Positions 35,112-37,584 of a stretch of DNA of 37,584 nt are shown piece by piece. Position numbers and translations under genes: made by a program. The notes beneath the pieces are model-generated. The model saw only the letters and a list, made by a program, of their open reading frames with translations, searched no databases and was not told the DNA's origin. The DNA is taken from NCBI GenBank assembly GCA_043808585.1, contig JAZDES010000164.1, positions 1 to 37,584 on the forward strand. The letters run 5' to 3'. Every line of letters starts with the position of its first letter. Within the stretch, counting starts at the first letter, position 1. This DNA is from CAYVMN01 sp043808585 (lineage in GTDB: Bacteria; Desulfobacterota; DSM-4660; Desulfatiglandales; Desulfatiglandaceae).

Positions 35112-35879
35112 ATGAGTGGGCAGGCCATTATCAGGGTCAAAGATCTGGCAGCAGGATATGGGGATAAGATTATCCTTGAGCACATCTCATTCGATGTCTA
35201 TGAAGGAGAGATATTTGTTATCTTAGGAGGAAGCGGGTGCGGAAAGAGTACGTTGATGAAACACATAATAGGACTTATTCCACCCTGTGCAGGAAAGATA
35301 ATCGTTGATGGTGACGACATCTCCAATTGCGATGAGACTGTACTGCGAAAGGTATTTAGAAAGATCGGAGTCCTGTATCAGAGCTCTGCCCTCCTGGGAT
35401 CCATGACTCTAGCAGAGAATGTCGCATTACCCATCAAAGAATATACGGATCTCCCCCAGAAATCGGTAGATACAATGGTTAGGATGAAGTTGAAGGTGGT
35501 CAATCTGGACGGTTATGAAAATTATCTCCCGTCTGAACTGAGTGGTGGAATGAGAAAGAGGGCAGGATTGGCAAGGGCGATGGCCCTTAATCCCAAGATC
35601 CTGTTTTTTGATGAACCCTCAGCAGGTCTCGATCCGGTGACCTCGGCCGAATTGGACGAGCTTATCATCCATTTGAACAGGGCATTTGGAACTACTATGG
35701 TTATTGTGACCCATGAGCTTCGTAGCATCTTTGCCGTGGCGCACAGGGTCATTATGCTTGATAAAGACAGTAAGGGAATAATCGCCGAGGGTGATCCTAA
35801 GTATCTGAGGGATTACAGCCAGAATCCGTTCGTCCAAAAGTTCTTCAATCCCCGGGCCGAGTATAAGGCCGCGGCTTGA
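35112..35879 (+). CDS. mlaF: MlaF-type lipid ABC transporter ATPase
   Basis: A 255-residue ABC ATPase with Walker A GGSGCGKST (about 37-45), signature LSGGMRKRAGLARA, Walker B FFDEPSAGLDP and H-loop VTHEL. It lies 13 bases after the MlaE-like gene and is followed by the MCE gene. With MlaE and MlaD it would power phospholipid movement across the inner membrane and envelope. The signature LSGGMRKR is typical of this subgroup. Confidence 0.95.
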   Translation: MSGQAIIRVKDLAAGYGDKIILEHISFDVYEGEIFVILGGSGCGKSTLMKHIIGLIPPCAGKIIVDGDDISNCDETVLRKVFRKIGVLYQSSALLGSMTLAENVALPIKEYTDLPQKSVDTMVRMKLKVVNLDGYENYLPSELSGGMRKRAGLARAMALNPKILFFDEPSAGLDPVTSAELDELIIHLNRAFGTTMVIVTHELRSIFAVAHRVIMLDKDSKGIIAEGDPKYLRDYSQNPFVQKFFNPRAEYKAAA

Positions 35880-35895
35880 GGGTGTGGAGTAAAGA

Positions 35896-36912
35896 ATGGC
35901 CTCCCAGAAGACAAAATTGGCCGTTGGGGCCTTTGTTGCCAGTGGAATTATCATTACCGTGTTGGCCGTCATCTGGCTGGGCATGTCCCGTTTCCTAGAG
36001 AAGGGGCAATATTACGCGACCTATTTCAATGAATCGGTTCAGGGCCTTCAAAAGGACTCCCCGGTAAAATACAGGGGAGTCACTATCGGCCGGGTACAAA
36101 GCATAGGGGTTGCCCCTGATTCCAAGTTGATACAGGTGGTATTAAAGATCGAATCGGGTCAACCCCTGGACAGTGATATGGTGGCCCAGTTGAAGGATGT
36201 GGGGATTACCGGGAGCATGTTTGTGGAGCTTGACCGCAAGAAAAAGGGGGAACCTGACCAATCTCCCAAACTCAGCTTTCCTTCAGAGTATCCCGTCGTG
36301 GCTTCAAAACCATCTGAGATCAGCGAGTTGCTAAGGGGAATTGATGATTTTCTTAAACAGGCAAGCTCCATGGACCTCAAAGGAGTCTCTGAGAAGGTAA
36401 AACTGACCTTGGACAGGGCAAACCAGATGATGGAAGATGCAGATGTAAAAGGTATCTCCACAGACGTGAAGGCTTCTCTGGAAAGAGTCGACTACATCCT
36501 TGATAAGGAGAGGTGGGACAGGATCTTGACCTCTATTGGGCAGGTGGCGGGGTCGCTCAACAGCATGGTGGTTAAGGCCGAGAGGACCGTTAGTCGGGCG
36601 GAAAGGACCCTTGGAAGGCTGGAGAAGATAATTGAGGAAAATCAGCAACCGATAAGGACCGCAGTCGAGGAGCTTGAGAGGGCCCTGAAGAATGCAAATA
36701 TCTTTCTGGAGAAAGGGACATCGGTGGCCAGCGGCACAGACGATTCGGTCGCGTATCTAAGGCGTTATCTATTGGTAGTGGCCCAGAACCTGGAAAAGGC
36801 GACTCAGAATCTGAACCGCCTGATGGGGCTCCTCGTTAATCAACCGTCCCAGTTGATATTCGGGGCTGCCCCTGCTCCGCGGAAGGTGGAGCCGGAGGCC
36901 CAAGGAGATTAG
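35896..36912 (+). CDS. mlaD: MlaD-type MCE domain protein
   Basis: A 338-residue substrate-binding protein with one N-terminal transmembrane helix (about residues 9-28) and an MCE domain at about 38-120 (VKYRGVTIGRVQSIG). A long helical, probably coiled-coil tail follows. MCE proteins assemble as hexameric rings that hold lipids in the periplasm. The long tail is more like the needle-forming proteins than the short E. coli MlaD. It lies 16 bases after the ATPase gene. Confidence 0.93.
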   Translation: MASQKTKLAVGAFVASGIIITVLAVIWLGMSRFLEKGQYYATYFNESVQGLQKDSPVKYRGVTIGRVQSIGVAPDSKLIQVVLKIESGQPLDSDMVAQLKDVGITGSMFVELDRKKKGEPDQSPKLSFPSEYPVVASKPSEISELLRGIDDFLKQASSMDLKGVSEKVKLTLDRANQMMEDADVKGISTDVKASLERVDYILDKERWDRILTSIGQVAGSLNSMVVKAERTVSRAERTLGRLEKIIEENQQPIRTAVEELERALKNANIFLEKGTSVASGTDDSVAYLRRYLLVVAQNLEKATQNLNRLMGLLVNQPSQLIFGAAPAPRKVEPEAQGD

Positions 36913-36924
36913 CGGAGATTGTCT

Positions 36925-37560
36925 ATGAATCGCTACAAGAGGATGTCTAGTTTGCTATTGGTCATTCTTGTAGGGGCATGTCTGAATTTCAAGGAACCAG
37001 GGGCCAAGATCGATTTCTATACCCTCGAATATGAGCCTCCCAGGATAACAGGTTTCCGGACTCTGCCTGTTATCATCCGGCTGGTTCGTTTCAGCGTTGC
37101 CCCGTCATACAATACCGACCAGATGATTTACAGGGATAGGTCATTTAGAAGAGAGGCCTATGTCTATCATCAATGGCGTGCCAATCCCGGGGATCTTGTC
37201 ACCTATTTTTTGAGCCGGGATATGCAACAATCGGGTCTGTTCGAGGCGGTCCTTCCCTATGAAAGCATGCTTCCCTCTTCCTTTGTTGTAGAAGGTTCGG
37301 TTGATGAATTCTTTGAGTGGGACGATAAGGACAGCTGGAAGGCGGTCTTAAAGGTCAATATAACGTTGATGGCAGAAAATGAGCCGGATATCAGTAAAAG
37401 GGTCCTTTTCCAGAAGACTTACGGCAAAACGGAGTTGTGCAAACAAAAGAACCCGCCCTCCCTGGCTGGGGCGATGAGTCTGGCCATGGCAGGGGTTTCC
37501 AGGGAGATCATTGAGGATATTTACTCCCATCTGAAGGCTCGCTTTAAGGGAGGCAGATAG
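36925..37560 (+). CDS. ABC-type transport auxiliary lipoprotein (PqiC-like)
   Basis: About 211 residues with a lipoprotein signal ending in LVGAC, followed by an ABC transport auxiliary component domain (PF03886-like) with the early motif IDFYTLEYEPP. Proteins of this group, such as PqiC, sit at the outer membrane as partners of MCE systems. The ATG at 36925 with GGAG upstream is preferred to a TTG at 36919. It closes the visible operon. No MlaC or MlaA gene is in the window. Confidence 0.85.
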   Translation: MNRYKRMSSLLLVILVGACLNFKEPGAKIDFYTLEYEPPRITGFRTLPVIIRLVRFSVAPSYNTDQMIYRDRSFRREAYVYHQWRANPGDLVTYFLSRDMQQSGLFEAVLPYESMLPSSFVVEGSVDEFFEWDDKDSWKAVLKVNITLMAENEPDISKRVLFQKTYGKTELCKQKNPPSLAGAMSLAMAGVSREIIEDIYSHLKARFKGGR

Positions 37561-37584
37561 CGGCCTAATGGTTTGACTCTGCGG

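Overview
The window looks like a chromosomal segment of an anaerobic deltaproteobacterium in the broad sense (Desulfobacterota, a sulfate-reducing or syntrophic lineage). This is inferred from gene content and style and no database search was possible. The clues are a lipoate ligase/radical-SAM/H-protein locus in place of a visible lipA-lipB pair, a HesB/IscA-like gene with an in-frame TGA read as selenocysteine, a ferredoxin-nitroreductase fusion, a GldAFG-type ABC cluster, and intergenic palindromes with TCATTCCCGC cores. GC is around 50 percent. Coding density is high. I see no rRNA, tRNA, CRISPR array, prophage or insertion sequence.

Layout: (1) 50-4597, minus strand, one tightly spaced transcription unit: NUDIX hydrolase, hisD, an H-protein-like lipoyl carrier, an LplA-type lipoate ligase and a radical SAM protein of probable LipS1/LipS2 type. 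(2) 4598-5164, a non-coding patch with four palindromic REP-like units, two of them inside a 13-bp terminal inverted repeat. (3) 5165-14934: a ChaN-type lipoprotein, uvrC, secA (with a large insert), argJ, then a GDP-mannose pair (mannose-1-phosphate guanylyltransferase and phosphomannomutase, overlapping by ATGA). (4) 14953-20739: a METTL-like methyltransferase on the minus strand, then a GldA-GldF-GldG-DUF4340 ABC operon whose gldG is broken by one extra G in a run of six. (5) 20807-24156: rdgB, the HesB-like selenoprotein with a strong promoter and a textbook terminator, an unrecognised cysteine-containing tandem-repeat protein, yggS and a TtcA-like PP-loop enzyme. (6) 24204-30857, miscellaneous metabolism: a small lipoprotein, nitroreductase, alpha/beta hydrolase, PLP-dependent dehydratase, DUF523-DUF1722 fusion, metallo-beta-lactamase-fold protein and SDR, with a 138-bp inverted-repeat element at 29701-29838. 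(7) 31104-37560: a YihY-type membrane protein, then an Mla-type lipid transport operon (MlaBE fusion, MlaF, MlaD, auxiliary lipoprotein) headed by an unusual cNMP-binding/PAS/transmembrane protein behind a strong sigma70-like promoter.

The parts most worth following are the lipoyl-assembly locus with its altered lipoyl-lysine motif, the selenocysteine HesB gene, the cNMP-PAS membrane protein fused to the Mla operon, and the nested palindromic elements. No single wholly new system is evident. Several of these are poorly characterised rather than undescribed.
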